Assembly (NCBI RefSeq): GCF_900105145.1
Contig: NZ_LT629752.1
Location: forward strand, 434,001-498,000
Length of the DNA stretch: 64,000 nucleotides
Origin: Polaribacter sp. KT25b
Lineage (GTDB): Bacteria > Bacteroidota > Bacteroidia > Flavobacteriales > Flavobacteriaceae
Direction: 5' to 3'
Shown here: one piece after another, positions 52,373 through 61,492 of the stretch
How positions within the stretch are numbered: position 1 is the first letter of the stretch
Layout: every line of letters begins with the position of its first letter
The notes under the pieces: model-generated
What the model was told of the DNA's origin: nothing
The model's input: the letters and a program-made list of their open reading frames with translations, nothing else
The model's database searches: none
Translations under genes and position numbers: made by a program

Positions 52373-53395
52373 CTAAACCCCTTTTAAGCGTTCAATAAAC
52401 TTGTTAAAATCTTCTTTATTTGGTGGTGATCGGTCAAAAGGTAAAATATCCCATTCATTATCTTTATTATAAATGGTAAAGTTAAAAATAGACGTATTTG
52501 CATCATCAGGATTTAACATTGGATATCTTAAATCTACATATTTATAAGTGCCTATTTTTTCCTTTTTCGAGATATTGTAATACTTATTGCTAAACCAAGT
52601 TAAGGTTTGTAAATTAGCATTATTCATATCAAGTAAATCATGATTTTTTTTAACAGTAATTACTTTTTCTGATATTGATTTTTTATCCAACAAAGAATAA
52701 AAAGTTAAATGATAATTTTTATCAGTTTCTGCAACTGCGTACCACAAAATATTATTTAAAATTGTGGGTTGTGCAGAAAATCGAGTGAACTTAATTCCTG
52801 CTTTTTCAAAAGACTTTTCAAAAACAGCATCCATATAAAATTTATTAAATACTGTAAAAATCATATAAACAGAACTTATGTAAATTCCTGTTTTTAACCA
52901 AAAGGTTCTTTTTTTACTTTTTCTGTGGATGAACATTAAACTAATCATACATATTAAAAACGGAATAGTATAAAAAGGGTCAACAACAGCAATATTGTTA
53001 AAAGCAATTCTGTAACTAGAAAAAGGCGCAAATAGTTGTGTGCCATAAGGTGTAAAACAATCTAAAATGGGATGTGTAAAAATAGCCCAGAAAAATAGCC
53101 AAATCCAGTTTTTTAAAGTTGTTGATTCTTGTCTTTTACCAGTATTATATAGTTTGTAAGTTATCCATCCAAAAACAAAACAAGCTAAAATTGCAAATAA
53201 AATAGAGTGCATAAAACCTCTATGAAAAGCCATTGCTTGTATTTCATTGCCGTATAAAAGTCGCCCAATAAAAACATCTAAATCTGGAATTGTGCCACCA
53301 ATTGCACCAAATAAAAGTGCTCTATTTCCAATCTTTTTACCAAGAACAGCTTCGCCACAAGCAGCACCTAAAACAATTTGAGTTAATGAATCCAT
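52373..53395 (-). CDS. Membrane-bound metal-dependent hydrolase (YdjM/DUF457-like)
   Basis: A 340-residue membrane protein of the LexA-binding/inner-membrane hydrolase family. The N-terminal pattern is diagnostic: MDSLTQIVLGAACGEAVLG, GAIGGTIPDLDV, MAFHRGFMHSI and the second metal-type motif FTHPILDCFTPYGTQLFAP. Several hydrophobic segments cover residues 20-200, and the C-terminal part is a soluble beta-rich domain. The biochemical role in Bacteroidetes is not known. It is divergent from nhaC; its 3' end abuts the heptamer array. Confidence 0.88.
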   Translation of the reverse strand: MDSLTQIVLGAACGEAVLGKKIGNRALLFGAIGGTIPDLDVFIGRLLYGNEIQAMAFHRGFMHSILFAILACFVFGWITYKLYNTGKRQESTTLKNWIWLFFWAIFTHPILDCFTPYGTQLFAPFSSYRIAFNNIAVVDPFYTIPFLICMISLMFIHRKSKKRTFWLKTGIYISSVYMIFTVFNKFYMDAVFEKSFEKAGIKFTRFSAQPTILNNILWYAVAETDKNYHLTFYSLLDKKSISEKVITVKKNHDLLDMNNANLQTLTWFSNKYYNISKKEKIGTYKYVDLRYPMLNPDDANTSIFNFTIYNKDNEWDILPFDRSPPNKEDFNKFIERLKGV

Positions 53396-53475
53396 AAGCG
53401 CAAAAATAAGTGAAGCAATTTGATTTGCATAATATTATGTAAAATCGTAACATTACAAATCAAAAAAAATAGAGA

Positions 53476-54945
53476 ATGCAAGACGATAAAAATTTATCAA
53501 AAATAAAGATTGAAGATCAGGGAATTATTGTAAATAAAGAGTTAAGTCTATTAGAATCTTTAATTCCTGTAGTATTTTTGATGAGTATGTTAGCGTATAA
53601 TATCTTTTTTGTAGAAAGTCAAGAATGGTTTGGAGCTTATACAAATCAATATATTTTATTAATGGGCGGAATTGCATCTGCAGTTGTTGGTTTTTATAAT
53701 AAAGTATCGCTAAAAAGAATGTTTACAGAAATTTGGGAAAACTGGAAAAGCGTTTTTGTGCCTATTTTAATTTTATTTTTAGTTGGTGCTTTAGCAGGAA
53801 CTTGGCTGGTAAGCGGTATTATTCCTGCAATGGTTTATTACGGATTACAAGTGTTAAGTCCAGCAATATTTTTGCCAGCATCAGTAATAATTGCAGCAAT
53901 TATATCTGTAGCAACAGGTAGTTCTTGGACAACTTCTGCTACTGTTGGTATTGCTTTGGTTGGAATTGGAAGTGCACTAGGAATCCCAACTGGAATGATT
54001 GCCGGAGCAGTAATTTCTGGGGCTTATTTTGGCGATAAAATGTCTCCTTTATCAGATACAACAAATCTGGCGCCAGCGATGGCAGGTACAGATTTATTTA
54101 CACATATTAAATATATGGCATATACAACTGTGCCAACATTAATAATTACGTTAATCGTTTTTACTATTTTAAGCGGAACAATTGATACAAACGGAAATGC
54201 AGATATTAGTAATTTACTAACAACTATAGATCATACTTTTTACATTTCTCCTTGGTTATTTATTGTGCCAGGTGTTGTAATTGCAATGATTGTAATGAAA
54301 ACGAAACCGTTAGTTGCTTTAGCTATTGGTGTTATTTTAGCGGCTGTTTTTGCTTTTATTTTTCAATCGGATGTTTTAAACGGAATTTCTGATTCTAATT
54401 TTAGTGCAATAAGTAAAGCTGTACTTACTGATGTTCAAATAGAGACTGATAATGATAGTTTATCAGAATTATTTTCTTCTGGAGGAGTAGAAGGAATGAT
54501 TTGGACCATTTTATTAATTATTTGTGCTATGGTTTTTGGTGGAATTATGGACGCAATTGGTGCTTTGGCAAAAATTACGAAAGAATTATTATCTGTAGCA
54601 ACTTCTATTTTGGGTTTATTTGCAAGTACAGTAGTAAGTTGTTTGGGGTTAAATGTAATTGCTTCAGATCAATATTTGGCAATTGTAATTCCTGGTAAAA
54701 TGTTTAAAAAAGCGTATCAAGATAGAGGTTTAGCGCCAGAAAATTTAAGTAGAACTCTAGAGGATTCAGGAACTGTAACTTCTGTTTTAATTCCGTGGAA
54801 TACTTGTGGAGCATATCAATCTGGAGTTTTAGGAGTTTCTGTTTCTGATTATTTTGTGTATGCAATTTTTAATTATTTAAGTCCAATAATGACTTTAACG
54901 TTCGCAGCTTTTAGTATTAAAATTAGACAATTAGCTAAGAAATAA
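53476..54945 (+). CDS. Na+/H+ antiporter, NhaC family
   Basis: An integral membrane exchanger of 489 aa with about 11-12 predicted helices. Family features are ATGSSWTTSATVGIALVGIG, GAYFGDKMSPLSDTTNLAPAMAGTDLFTHIKYM and the C-terminal EDSGTVTSVLIPWNTCGAYQSGVLGV. It moves sodium or a related substrate out in exchange for protons, as expected for a marine bacterium; malate-lactate exchangers are in the same family. A GNAT gene starts 1 base after its stop codon. Confidence 0.94.
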   Translation: MQDDKNLSKIKIEDQGIIVNKELSLLESLIPVVFLMSMLAYNIFFVESQEWFGAYTNQYILLMGGIASAVVGFYNKVSLKRMFTEIWENWKSVFVPILILFLVGALAGTWLVSGIIPAMVYYGLQVLSPAIFLPASVIIAAIISVATGSSWTTSATVGIALVGIGSALGIPTGMIAGAVISGAYFGDKMSPLSDTTNLAPAMAGTDLFTHIKYMAYTTVPTLIITLIVFTILSGTIDTNGNADISNLLTTIDHTFYISPWLFIVPGVVIAMIVMKTKPLVALAIGVILAAVFAFIFQSDVLNGISDSNFSAISKAVLTDVQIETDNDSLSELFSSGGVEGMIWTILLIICAMVFGGIMDAIGALAKITKELLSVATSILGLFASTVVSCLGLNVIASDQYLAIVIPGKMFKKAYQDRGLAPENLSRTLEDSGTVTSVLIPWNTCGAYQSGVLGVSVSDYFVYAIFNYLSPIMTLTFAAFSIKIRQLAKK

Positions 54946-54946
54946 T

Positions 54947-55396
54947 ATGATTGATATTGCTGTTGTTTCTGATGCAATAAAACTTACCGAAATTGCTTTA
55001 AAATCTAAATCTTATTGGGGATATTCTGATGAATTACTTAAAAGTTGGACGCATGATTTAACGGTTTCCGAAAAAATGATTCAAGAAATGATAGTTTGTA
55101 AATTTATTTCTGATGATAAAATAATTGGTTTCTATATTTTAAATCAGCCAAAACAAAAATCAATTGAATTAGAATTTTTATTTGTTTTACCTAGTTTTAT
55201 TGGTAAAGGAATAGGAAATCAGTTACTACAACATGCTTTTATAAAATCTAAAAAATTAAATTGTAATCGAGTTACTTTATTAGCAGATCCTCATGCAGTT
55301 TCTTTTTATGAGTCTAAAGGATTTATAATAATTGGTAAAAAAGAAAGCGCTATTGTTGGTCGTTTTTTGCCTTTATTGCAAAAAGATTTAGAATAA
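54947..55396 (+). CDS. GNAT-family N-acetyltransferase
   Basis: A 149-residue acetyl-CoA-dependent transferase with the GNAT core FVLPSFIGKGIGNQLLQHAFIKSK (acetyl-CoA loop, about residues 84-107) and VTLLADPHAVSFYESKGFIIIGKKES. The N-terminal substrate-binding part (YWGYSDELLKSW) resembles small-molecule acetyltransferases. Acceptor unknown. It is coupled to nhaC (1-base gap), and its last 47 bases overlap a small membrane-protein gene on the opposite strand. Confidence 0.9.
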   Translation: MIDIAVVSDAIKLTEIALKSKSYWGYSDELLKSWTHDLTVSEKMIQEMIVCKFISDDKIIGFYILNQPKQKSIELEFLFVLPSFIGKGIGNQLLQHAFIKSKKLNCNRVTLLADPHAVSFYESKGFIIIGKKESAIVGRFLPLLQKDLE

Positions 55397-55604
55397 TAGA
55401 AATCAAAAGTAAAACCCAAGGCGATCCATGAAGCAAAACGTCAAACCAATCTTGAGCTTGCATTGCATGTTCTCCAGAAAAAGCATTTCCACCTAAAATC
55501 CATTGAATTTTACCTAAAATATGTGGCGGATTAAAAGGCGCTAATCCTAAAGTTAAACTTGCAATTAAGAAAAGTTTCCAGTTATGTTTAAGTTGATTTT
55601 TCAT
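55350..55604 (-). CDS. Small conserved membrane protein, 84 aa
   Basis: The protein has a Lys-rich N-terminus (MKNQLKHNWK), a first hydrophobic helix (LFLIASLTLGLAPF), a conserved-looking loop NPPHILGKIQWILGGNAFSGEHAMQAQDWFDVLLHG and a second helix (PWVLLLISIILNLFAI). I recognise the pattern as a small protein seen in flavobacteria, sometimes labelled RND-transporter related without evidence; the function is unknown. It is not a shadow frame: most of it lies outside the GNAT gene, which it overlaps tail-to-tail by 47 bases. Confidence 0.72.
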   Translation of the reverse strand: MKNQLKHNWKLFLIASLTLGLAPFNPPHILGKIQWILGGNAFSGEHAMQAQDWFDVLLHGSPWVLLLISIILNLFAIKAKNDQQ

Positions 55605-55647
55605 GTAATATGAGTTTATAAATTTTAGTTTATTGCCAGATTTTAGC

Positions 55648-57606
55648 TTAAATAAACCAATTCCAAACTAATCCAAAACGTACTGTAAAATCTCTGTAAG
55701 GATAGTTTGGTGCAGAAAAATAATTTTTATCAGAAAAACTAGAAGTTATGTTGTCTACTTTTAGATACAAACGCGTTCTACGAACTTGTGCATTAAAGAA
55801 AACATCAAAAGTAGGATACCCAATTTCTTCATTGTTTTGTATCGTAAACTCTGCCAATAAAGGATTGTATGCATTTTCATTATACTTTGTAAAATACTTA
55901 AAAGTAACTCCCATATTTACCAACATTGGTTTTCCTTTAAACCAATAATCTGTATAATAAAAAGTGTTTCTAGTTACAAACTCCGGAACTCTAAAAACAG
56001 AACTTCCACTACTAACATTTTGATACATTAGGGTATTATCAAGAGCTAATTTCCAGAATTTAAATTCCCTGTTAGCTTTTACTTTTAAATAAGTAATCTG
56101 ATTTTCAAATTGTTGTGGTGTGTTATTTTCATCAAAATAGGTATAATTATCAATATTGGTGAAATTTAAAGTAGCATTTATCCATTTAGAATTAAAAGTA
56201 AAACCTAGATCTCTTGTGTTTACATTACTAAAATCGTTTTCCCAATTGTAATCGTCGTAGTTACTTTGATGTAATAAAGTATTAAAATTTGGAGATTTAG
56301 AACTAATTAATAAACTTCCTTTTACAGTAAAAAGACTATCATTTTTATATAATGCTTCACCTTTTAAATAATTACCAGATAACCTTCCAGAACCAGGTGT
56401 TAAAGAAGCATCTGCATTTAATTGAAATTTTTTAATTTTTGCATTCCAATCTGCACCAACAGAAATGGCACTTCCTTTTAATTTTAATTTATCAATTGTA
56501 CTATTACTGTTTAAAATTGAGTCATATCCGTAGGAATAACTAGTGTAATTTGCTTTTGCTTTAAACTTACCTAAAACGTATTTTGAGTTAAATTCTAAGT
56601 TAATTTCATTATTAGTAATCTTACTTGTTGCATTTTTATCAGTTGCTTCAGTTGCATTTATTTCACCAAAAATATCGGTAGTTTCGGTTCCTTGTGTAAA
56701 ATTGTAACTCTTGCTTTCATTGGTAAAAATATGACCAATTTTTAAGTTGCTAAAGTCTTTATTGTTGATGGAATCTTTGCTAGAAATTAATTTATAACTA
56801 TGTTCTAAATAAGTTCGATTGCTGTCAAATTGATTTTCTGCATCATCTAAATTCACATCCAATCTTGCACGCGTGGTATAATCTGGGTCATCAGAAATAA
56901 AATTTTCTAATGAAGAAGTTGTTAAACCGCCACTTTCTTCATTAAAAAAATCTTGACTTGTAAAATGTCCTCTAATTTCATATTGATTTTCTTTAGTTGT
57001 GTAATGAAAAGTTCCTCTAAAATTACCGTTACTAGCTAAAGATTGCCTGTAAGCGCCCAAAGAACGCAAACCTTTATAAGAAGCAGAAACGTTTAATCTT
57101 TTAGAGAAGTTTAAAGTAAAAAGCGCATCTACAACTTGTCCTTGTTGTAAACCAGTTCTGTATAAAATTTCTGTAGTTGGCGTAGGAACTTCATAATATT
57201 TTATGTCTTCAATTTCAAAATAACTAAACTGTTTTGCGGTAAAACCAATATCAGGAAACTGTTTTAAATTATTAAAACTATAACCTAAATTATTAAAAGT
57301 TTGCCCTTGATTATGAAACTCTAAAAGTTCAAAATTATCTTTTCTTAAATAATTAAATTTGTATTCTTTTTTAATCGATAAAGTTGTGTCGATGTATGTG
57401 GTAACTCCTTTATGAGAAAAGATTTTATAATCTGTATATTTGGTTTTTCCAGAAAGTTCAATTTTTGTTCTCCCAGAGATTATAGAATCATTATCGATTC
57501 CGTTAAGATTGGTGTATTCATTCTGCAACATTCTTTTTTGAGAAAAAGTATTTGTAGCAGTGAGTAAAATTAAGACTAAAAAGAAAAGGAATTGTTTGTT
57601 CATCAT
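55648..57606 (-). CDS. Putative porin (outer membrane beta-barrel)
   Basis: A 652-residue outer membrane protein with a signal peptide (about 1-22, ATNTFSQ). A repeated beta-hairpin barrel includes GYSFNNLKQFPDIGFTAKQFSYFEIEDIKYYEVPTPTTEILYRTGLQQGQ, which matches the Bacteroidetes putative-porin family. The C-terminus ends in a typical barrel strand, FTVRFGLVWNWFI. Substrate unknown. It has an alternative start one codon later (MN). The gene is upstream of the 84-aa membrane protein gene and divergent from rnhB. Confidence 0.88.
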   Translation of the reverse strand: MMNKQFLFFLVLILLTATNTFSQKRMLQNEYTNLNGIDNDSIISGRTKIELSGKTKYTDYKIFSHKGVTTYIDTTLSIKKEYKFNYLRKDNFELLEFHNQGQTFNNLGYSFNNLKQFPDIGFTAKQFSYFEIEDIKYYEVPTPTTEILYRTGLQQGQVVDALFTLNFSKRLNVSASYKGLRSLGAYRQSLASNGNFRGTFHYTTKENQYEIRGHFTSQDFFNEESGGLTTSSLENFISDDPDYTTRARLDVNLDDAENQFDSNRTYLEHSYKLISSKDSINNKDFSNLKIGHIFTNESKSYNFTQGTETTDIFGEINATEATDKNATSKITNNEINLEFNSKYVLGKFKAKANYTSYSYGYDSILNSNSTIDKLKLKGSAISVGADWNAKIKKFQLNADASLTPGSGRLSGNYLKGEALYKNDSLFTVKGSLLISSKSPNFNTLLHQSNYDDYNWENDFSNVNTRDLGFTFNSKWINATLNFTNIDNYTYFDENNTPQQFENQITYLKVKANREFKFWKLALDNTLMYQNVSSGSSVFRVPEFVTRNTFYYTDYWFKGKPMLVNMGVTFKYFTKYNENAYNPLLAEFTIQNNEEIGYPTFDVFFNAQVRRTRLYLKVDNITSSFSDKNYFSAPNYPYRDFTVRFGLVWNWFI

Positions 57607-57774
57607 ATATTATACAAAGGCAAATGTAAAATAATTAAACGAAAATATTTGTTAATAATTATGATGAAATCTGTTAATTTAAAAATGTTGCTTCAAATTT
57701 ATTTAAGATTCAAAAGAAATCTCATTCTTGTAAAAATGGTAATCTAAAAGAAAAAGTTTTCTTTTCTTTGTAAT

Positions 57775-58374
57775 ATGTTACAATCTAATTTTAGTGGTTT
57801 TACTTTAGAAGCAGGCACAGACGAAGCTGGCAGAGGTTGTTTATGCGGTCCAGTTGTTGCTGCAGCAGTAATTTTACCTAAAGATTTTACACATCCTTTT
57901 TTAAATGATTCTAAGCAATTATCAGAAAAAAGGAGGGAAGAATTACGTCCATTTATCGAAAAAAATGCAATTGCTTTTGGTGTTTCTTTTGTTTGGCAAG
58001 ACGAAGTTGATAAAATAAATGTGTTACAAGCTTCAATAACAGGAATGCATAGATCGATCGAAGCACTAAATATTACACCAGAATTTATTATTGTTGATGG
58101 TAATAAATTTAAAGATTATAAAGAAATTCCGCATAAAACCATTGTAAAAGGCGATGCAAAATATTTAAGTATTGCAGCGGCTTCTGTGTTAGCAAAAACC
58201 TATAGAGATGAATATATGGCAAAGATTCATCAAGAATTTCCTATGTTTAATTGGGTTAAAAATAAAGGATATCCAACCAAAGAACACAGAAATGCAATTC
58301 GAGAATTTGGGGCAAATATCCATCACAGAAAAACATTTCGATTATTGCCAGAACAAGTAAAATTAGATTTGTAA
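57775..58374 (+). CDS. rnhB: Ribonuclease HII
   Basis: Removes ribonucleotides and RNA primers from DNA. The 199-residue protein has the catalytic acidic motif [19 protein letters not shown] (Asp-Glu of the DEDD site, about residues 13-31), [20 protein letters not shown] (third Asp), [21 protein letters not shown] (fourth Asp) and NKGYPTKEH. It is full length and has no fused domains. It is followed by a repeat element and an IS remnant. Confidence 0.97.
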   Translation: MLQSNFSGFTLEAGTDEAGRGCLCGPVVAAAVILPKDFTHPFLNDSKQLSEKRREELRPFIEKNAIAFGVSFVWQDEVDKINVLQASITGMHRSIEALNITPEFIIVDGNKFKDYKEIPHKTIVKGDAKYLSIAAASVLAKTYRDEYMAKIHQEFPMFNWVKNKGYPTKEHRNAIREFGANIHHRKTFRLLPEQVKLDL

Positions 58375-58381
58375 TTTTTTT

Positions 58382-58475
58382 AGAAGCTATTTCCTGCTTT
58401 CACTACTCGCTTTTTTTGCTTCAAAATAGCAAAAAAGAGCTCAAACAGACCGTTCAATCAGGGCTAAGTCTGCTT
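58382..58475 (+). repeat. Dispersed MITE-like repeat, copy C
   Basis: AGAAGCTATTTCCTGCTTTC, then CACTACTCGCTTTTTTTGC, GCAAAAAAGAGCTCAAACAG and TTCAATCAGGGCTAAG. It matches copy A block by block and lacks the GGGCGTTACC end. Confidence 0.7.
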
Positions 58476-58628
58476 TCTATCTTTTAGCATAATCTTAGTT
58501 TTAACCTGTTTTTTGTGCATTATAATTTAAAATAAAAAATTGTTCATTTGATTACTGATAAAGGTTACCTATCAACATAAATACAACTTAATTTATTAGA
58601 AACTTGTAATATAAAATGGAATGCACCT
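58476..58628. other. Non-coding gap next to the IS remnant
   Basis: AT-rich; no gene, hairpin or promoter could be supported. It may contain decayed insertion-sequence DNA. Confidence 0.4.
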
Positions 58629-58814
58629 ATGAGAAAAAATCAGAAAAACTATAAAAATCAACCTTATATATTTAGAAAAAAAAGAAAGAGAATCGAAACG
58701 CTATTTGCTAAATTTTGTGATCAATTTGTGATTAGAAGAAATTATGTTAAATCTCTTAAAAGGCTTAAAAATAGAGTGTTATTTAAAATAACTACGCTCG
58801 CTGTAATTCAATAA
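58629..58814 (+). pseudogene. IS982-family transposase remnant (C-terminal fragment)
   Basis: A 61-codon frame whose sequence RKKRKRIETLFAKFCDQFVIRRNYVKSLKRLKNRVLFKITTLAVIQ resembles the C-terminal end of IS982-type transposases (RKRIETLFSQLCDQF..RNYAKSF..KITAL..IQ pattern). The N-terminal catalytic part is missing, so it cannot be functional. It sits between a dispersed repeat and the deoxynucleoside kinase gene. The ATG is probably accidental. Evidence is motif resemblance only. Confidence 0.6.
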
Positions 58815-58941
58815 ATCAATAAGTTTATTTTTAACAGAAATATCAACAATATTAAAATTAGCATTATTTAAAATGCACAACAGGTTAACTATATTTTTTA
58901 CTACCTTTATCGTCACTTTTAATTTTAGAATATTTAACTAT

Positions 58942-59556
58942 ATGCACGTTGCAATTGCAGGAAATATTGGTGCTGGTAAAACCACACTAACACAACTTTT
59001 AGCCAAACATTATAAATGGAAACCTCATTTTGAATCTGTAGATGAAAACCCTTATTTAGATGATTTTTATGGAGAAATGGAACGCTGGTCTTTTAACTTA
59101 CAAGTTTACTTTTTAAACAGTCGTTTTCGTCAAATAGTAGAGTTAAGAGAAACTGGAGAAAACATTATTCAAGATAGAACCATTTATGAGGATGCACATA
59201 TTTTTGCACCCAATTTACATGCAATGGGTTTAATGACCAATAGAGATTATCATAATTATAGCTCTTTGTTCGAGTTAATGGAAAACATAGTTTCTCCGCC
59301 AGACTTATTAATATATTTACGTGCAGATATTTCAACTTTAGTTGGGCAAATTCATAAACGTGGTAGAGATTATGAAAACTCTATTAGTATCGATTATTTA
59401 AGTAGATTAAACGAACGTTATGAAGCTTGGATTTCTACCTATACAAAAGGTAAATTACTAATTATAGATGTAGATAATTTAGATTTTGTAACAAACCAAG
59501 AAGATTTAGGATATATTATTGATAGAATAGATTCACAAATAAATGGTTTATTTTAA
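58942..59556 (+). CDS. Deoxynucleoside kinase
   Basis: Phosphorylates deoxynucleosides for salvage. The start is taken at 58942 (MHVAIAGNIGAGKTTLTQLL), giving 204 aa as usual for the family; an in-frame ATG at 58873 would add a hydrophobic, poorly conserved tail covering what looks like promoter DNA (TACCTTTA). Motifs: P-loop GNIGAGKTT, ENPYLDDFYG with the catalytic Glu, the DR pair in IIQDRTIYEDAHIFA, and the LID region HKRGRDYEN. It is closest to deoxyadenosine/deoxyguanosine kinases, but exact specificity is uncertain. A strong terminator follows. Confidence 0.93.
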   Translation: MHVAIAGNIGAGKTTLTQLLAKHYKWKPHFESVDENPYLDDFYGEMERWSFNLQVYFLNSRFRQIVELRETGENIIQDRTIYEDAHIFAPNLHAMGLMTNRDYHNYSSLFELMENIVSPPDLLIYLRADISTLVGQIHKRGRDYENSISIDYLSRLNERYEAWISTYTKGKLLIIDVDNLDFVTNQEDLGYIIDRIDSQINGLF

Positions 59557-59585
59557 AAAATAAACATATAATTATATAAAAAAGT

Positions 59586-59615
59586 AAAGAGACCGTGAAA
59601 ACGGTCTCTTTTTTT
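59586..59615 (+). terminator. Terminator after the deoxynucleoside kinase
   Basis: AAAGAGACCGT (59586-59596), GAAA loop, ACGGTCTCTTT (59601-59611), then Ts. Confidence 0.92.
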
Positions 59616-59677
59616 GTGATAAATCACTCATGATAGATAGTCCCCCAACTTTCTATCAGATCTTAAGTTGAGAATTA

Positions 59678-60511
59678 TTAACTCAGTACTTCAATTTTAT
59701 TATCTACAATTTCCTTAATAGGAATTATAACTTTCTTATTTTCTGATATTAAAACTACAGATATATTATCTATAGATTCTATTACTCCTTCTAAATTATT
59801 TGTTTTAATTTTATTGCCTACTTGAAGATTTTTTCTAGAATAATAACTAAATAATAATCTTTTTATTATATCTCTTGATCCTAAACCAAAAGCTATTGTA
59901 AAAGCTAGTAAAATCGATGCAAATATAATAGATAAATTGTTAGTAATCAAGTCTGTTTTTACATCTGCTTGATTAAGTGCTGTAACGCTTACTATTATTG
60001 AAATTACATAGAAAAAAATGTTCCCAACAAGGCTTCCTCCAGTTAATTCTAACGAAGAAAACATGGCCGAAATTGCTTTTCTTGCAATATTTGCAATATA
60101 AATTCCAATGGCAAATATAAGTAAAGCACTAATTAATTTTGGCAAATAAGCAATTAAATTACTTAATTGTTCAGAAATCATTTTTAAACCAAGTAACTCA
60201 GATGCGATTATGATAAAAATTAATATAAGAATCCATTTAATGGCAGTTACTATAATCTTCGTTGGTTGAATTTTTATTGCAGAATTTCCAAAAATTTCAT
60301 CAACATTTAATTTTTCTGGTAAGCTGTCTATTTTTGTAAAACCTAATACTTTTTTAATACTAAATAAAATAACTTTTATAAGAATCCATCCAAAGATTAA
60401 AAAAACAATTCCTTTTAATAATTGAGGTAAAAAATCGACGATATTATTCCATAGATTTTGTAAAAAACTAAAATCAAAATCTGCCTGTTGCATAATTAAT
60501 AGTGCTTTCAT
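59678..60511 (-). CDS. Mechanosensitive-channel-like membrane protein (MscS-related)
   Basis: A 277-residue membrane protein with about five hydrophobic segments, including two conserved-TM-helix repeats (LPQLLKGIVFLIFGWILIKVI and LPKLISALLIFAIGIYIANIARKAI). A C-terminal soluble beta-rich tail (QVGNKIKTNNLEGVIESIDNISVVLISENKKVIIPIKEI) resembles the MscS beta-domain. It probably responds to membrane tension or has a related envelope role. It is the third gene of the ECF sigma-small protein-channel transcript, 18 bases after the small gene. Confidence 0.88.
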   Translation of the reverse strand: MKALLIMQQADFDFSFLQNLWNNIVDFLPQLLKGIVFLIFGWILIKVILFSIKKVLGFTKIDSLPEKLNVDEIFGNSAIKIQPTKIIVTAIKWILILIFIIIASELLGLKMISEQLSNLIAYLPKLISALLIFAIGIYIANIARKAISAMFSSLELTGGSLVGNIFFYVISIIVSVTALNQADVKTDLITNNLSIIFASILLAFTIAFGLGSRDIIKRLLFSYYSRKNLQVGNKIKTNNLEGVIESIDNISVVLISENKKVIIPIKEIVDNKIEVLS

Positions 60512-60529
60512 TATATTTAATAAATTTGG

Positions 60530-60712
60530 TTATTTTTTCTTTTTTGATGTACTTCCTATTAAAATATCACCAATAGTACTTGGGTATTTTACCAAAAACA
60601 GATCTGCAATATCCATAGTAAGTTTAATCATATTAATATCATCTAACACCTTCTGCTTTAATACTTCAGGAACTTCTTGATGTTGCAATATCTCTTTAAA
60701 TGGGTTACTCAT
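60530..60712 (-). CDS. Small hypothetical protein between sigma factor and channel (60 aa)
   Basis: Not recognised by family. A 60-residue soluble helical protein (NPFKEILQHQEVPEVLKQKVLDDINMIKLTMDIADLFLVKYPSTIGDIL) with a basic SKKKK tail. It begins 2 bases after the sigma-factor stop codon and the mscS-like gene follows, so all three are co-transcribed. Genes directly after ECF sigma factors often encode anti-sigma factors; this one lacks membrane helices and is very short, so an anti-sigma role is only a guess. Confidence 0.72.
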   Translation of the reverse strand: MSNPFKEILQHQEVPEVLKQKVLDDINMIKLTMDIADLFLVKYPSTIGDILIGSTSKKKK

Positions 60713-60714
60713 AT

Positions 60715-61287
60715 TTACAATTCTTCGTACACACTAACAACTTTTAACTTAGCTCTTTTAAGACGCATTTTAACAGCACTTTCTCCAATTTCTAATGCTT
60801 CAGATATTTCTTTAATAGTCATGTCATCTTGATATTTCATTAAAAGAATCATTTTTTCCTTTACATCTATCAAAGCAAATGCTTTAGCTAGGTTTTCAGA
60901 TTTTAATTCAAATAATTGCGCATCTTCAATGTCTTCTATGTCATCATCATTATCTTTTACTTGATCTGTAACAACTGTAACTCTTTCTTTCTTTTTATGA
61001 TCATTTCTTTGCACATAATTTACACAGAAATTATATGTAAAAGAATACAACCACGTAGAAAACTTAGAGTTTCCTTTAAAAGTTTTTAGTTTTACAAATA
61101 ATCTAATAAAAACATCATGTGTTAAATCTTCTGCTTCCTCTTTATTCTTAGAGAAACCATAACACTTATTATAAACTACTTTAGAAAATCGATCATATAA
61201 AACAGCAAACAATTGCGAGTTGTTTGTTTCTACTATTTTAAAGACTAAATCTTCATCAGATAATTTTTGTATGCTACTAGTTTTCAA
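60715..61287 (-). CDS. ECF-type RNA polymerase sigma factor
   Basis: A 190-residue sigma-70 family member. Region 2 is DEDLVFKIVETNNSQLFAVLYDRFSKVVYNKCYGFSKNKEEAEDLTHDVFIRLF..FSTWLYSFTYNFCVNYVQR, and region 4 is KEKMILLMKYQDDMTIKEISEALEIGESAVKMRLKRAKLKV. An acidic linker (DQVKDNDDDIEDIEDAQ) separates them. It is first in a transcript with the 60-aa gene and the MscS-like gene, so it may govern an envelope or osmotic response. Confidence 0.95.
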   Translation of the reverse strand: MKTSSIQKLSDEDLVFKIVETNNSQLFAVLYDRFSKVVYNKCYGFSKNKEEAEDLTHDVFIRLFVKLKTFKGNSKFSTWLYSFTYNFCVNYVQRNDHKKKERVTVVTDQVKDNDDDIEDIEDAQLFELKSENLAKAFALIDVKEKMILLMKYQDDMTIKEISEALEIGESAVKMRLKRAKLKVVSVYEEL

Positions 61288-61492
61288 TACTTCTTATATT
61301 TTGGACACAAAGTATATATTTAAGTCACATAAAATAATTAAAAAAGTTAGACAGCTAAATTTCCTCGTTAATAAGTCTGATTTTTACTTTAAGAAAAAAA
61401 GAATTTTTTATTTTTTGTAACATTTATATAAGTTCCTACGTATAAGTAAATGTAGCAATACATTAATCCTTTAAAAAGTTATAGAGAATTAG

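Noticed and set aside
53733..53921. Cys/Ser/Asn-rich frame inside nhaC
   Set aside because: Shadow of the antiporter gene in another frame. The same holds for the frame at 54501-54698.
58873..58941. N-terminal extension of the deoxynucleoside kinase
   Set aside because: Family members begin at the P-loop Met. The extension looks like a hydrophobic read-through of promoter DNA.
61220..61420. 66-codon plus-strand frame before rpoD
   Set aside because: It overlaps the 5' end of the ECF sigma gene on the other strand and has AT-rich composition without family features.
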